This document shows positions 63,152 through 64,000 of a DNA stretch of 64,000 nt, piece by piece. The DNA is from Pigmentiphaga sp. H8. Lineage in GTDB: Bacteria > Pseudomonadota > Gammaproteobacteria > Burkholderiales > Burkholderiaceae_B. Below the pieces are notes generated by a model, which made no database searches, was not told the DNA's origin, and saw nothing but the letters and a program-made list of their open reading frames with translations. Made by a program: the position numbers and the translations under genes. Position 1 is the first letter of the stretch, and each line of letters starts with the position of its first letter. The stretch lies in contig NZ_CP033966.1 of the NCBI RefSeq assembly GCF_003854895.1, positions 1,674,001 through 1,738,000 of the forward strand. Direction: 5' to 3'.

Positions 63152-63997
63152 TCAATGGTGGCGCAGGAAGTCGTGGACGCTGCGGTTGAATCGGTCCGGG
63201 GCTTCGAGTTTGAGCAGATGGCCGCAACCCGCGAATGTTTCGAGCGCGGCGCCGTCCAGGGCGCCGCGCAGGCGCTCGGCATGTTCGACGGGCGGTGCGA
63301 CGCGGTCTTCCCCGCCCGCCAGGATCAACGTGGGCACATGGACGGCGGCCGCCAGGGCAAGCGCGTCGCAGTCGAACAGCATGTGCGTGGCCTGTGCCAG
63401 TCCCGCCGGGTGCACCGCCGCCTGCAGTTCCCCGAAGCGCCGGACCACCAGCGTGTCCGGGGCGGGGCCCAGGAAGCGGGGGGCGCGTTCCTCGGGTGTC
63501 TGGACCCTGGCCGCGGGCGAAAGCCGTTCGGCCATGCGCCGGGTGCGCTCGTCCAGAGGGAGGTGGGCGTAGCCCCGGGTCGGCACCGACAGCACCATGG
63601 CCCGTGTCCGCTCCGGATATCGCCCGGCGAAGGCCTGGGCGATCAAGGTGCCCCAGGAACTGGCGACCAGATGCACGCGGTCCAGGGACAAGGCGTCCAG
63701 CAGGGCGGCGAGCACTGCGGCGTAGGCATGCACGTCCGGCGCCGGGGAGGCGAGCGGCGTGCTGGCGCCGAAGCCGGGAGCGTTCCACGCGAGCAGCCGC
63801 AGTTGCGTGGACAGGCCGGCCAGTTGCGCACGATAGCCGGCCGAGCTCGATCCGATGCCGTGCAGCAGCAGGACCGCGTCGGCGCCATGGCCCGTGTCGC
63901 GGTATTCCAGGGTGCTTCCCGAAGGCAGAAGCGCGTGCCGCAGCGGGGGCAGGTCCGATCCGAGCAGGCGCCGGTCCACGGCTGACAGGGCGGGCAT
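63152..63997 (-). CDS. Alpha/beta-hydrolase
   Basis: A 281-residue alpha/beta-hydrolase. The oxyanion-hole HG is in LLHGIGSSS (about residue 46), the nucleophile Ser in the elbow ASSWGTL (A-x-S-x-G in place of G-x-S-x-G), the acid in GGEDRVAPP and the His in GCGHLLKLE. The substrate is unknown; esters, lactones or ring-cleavage products are possible. The start is 3 bases from the window edge, so a longer N-terminus cannot be ruled out. Confidence 0.88.
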   Translation of the reverse strand: MPALSAVDRRLLGSDLPPLRHALLPSGSTLEYRDTGHGADAVLLLHGIGSSSAGYRAQLAGLSTQLRLLAWNAPGFGASTPLASPAPDVHAYAAVLAALLDALSLDRVHLVASSWGTLIAQAFAGRYPERTRAMVLSVPTRGYAHLPLDERTRRMAERLSPAARVQTPEERAPRFLGPAPDTLVVRRFGELQAAVHPAGLAQATHMLFDCDALALAAAVHVPTLILAGGEDRVAPPVEHAERLRGALDGAALETFAGCGHLLKLEAPDRFNRSVHDFLRHH

Positions 63998-64000
63998 CGG

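Overview
The window is GC-rich throughout except for one island. Its content points to a beta-proteobacterium of the Alcaligenaceae, most like Bordetella or Achromobacter. This is inferred from the housekeeping block trxB / ftsK-lolA-rarA / serS and from nine separate Bug-type (tripartite tricarboxylate transporter family) periplasmic binding proteins, an expansion characteristic of that family. No database search was possible.

Layout. 0-12.9 kb is core genome: an Smr protein, thioredoxin reductase, FtsK, LolA, RarA, an AraC regulator with a Bug protein, a rhodanese/flavin-monooxygenase pair, seryl-tRNA synthetase, a DUF1328 membrane peptide and tRNA-Ser(CGA). 12.9-19.9 kb is a genomic island inserted at the 3' end of that tRNA. 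An imperfect copy of the tRNA end lies at its far side. The island holds a broken tyrosine integrase, a DUF2971 gene, an ankyrin-repeat remnant and, on the minus strand, three ATGA-overlapping genes that look like an ABC-three-component (ABC-3C) conflict system. These are a PD-(D/E)xK-like nuclease/CTD protein, a small middle component and a DUF3732-type SMC-like ATPase.

20-30.8 kb carries UbiD divergent from a Bug gene, an exported Ntn hydrolase, a cold-shock protein, a LysR regulator with an aldehyde dehydrogenase, two binding-protein-like genes and a GH15 glucoamylase. 31-42.1 kb is a tightly packed, probably single transcription unit of eleven genes. It encodes a citrate-synthase-fold lyase, two acyl-CoA dehydrogenases, a dienelactone hydrolase, a family III CoA transferase, an enolase-superfamily enzyme, a MaoC hydratase, an acyl-CoA ligase and three Bug proteins. 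It reads as a CoA-dependent catabolic pathway for an unknown acid and is followed by a LysR gene.

43.2-48.8 kb encodes a DUF1185 protein and a complete branched-chain-amino-acid-type ABC importer (binding protein, two permeases, two ATPases). 48.9-57.3 kb is a second catabolic module: two LysR regulators, Bug, cupin, HpcH/HpaI aldolase, DUF1330 protein, Bug with a Tat-like signal, and a self-sufficient cytochrome P450 fused to a phthalate-dioxygenase-reductase domain. 57.3-64 kb has an UPF0718 permease, a structured leader or small RNA with terminator ahead of an MHYT-GGDEF-EAL protein, an MFS transporter, a Bug protein and an alpha/beta hydrolase. No CRISPR array, transposase or TctA/TctB permease was seen.
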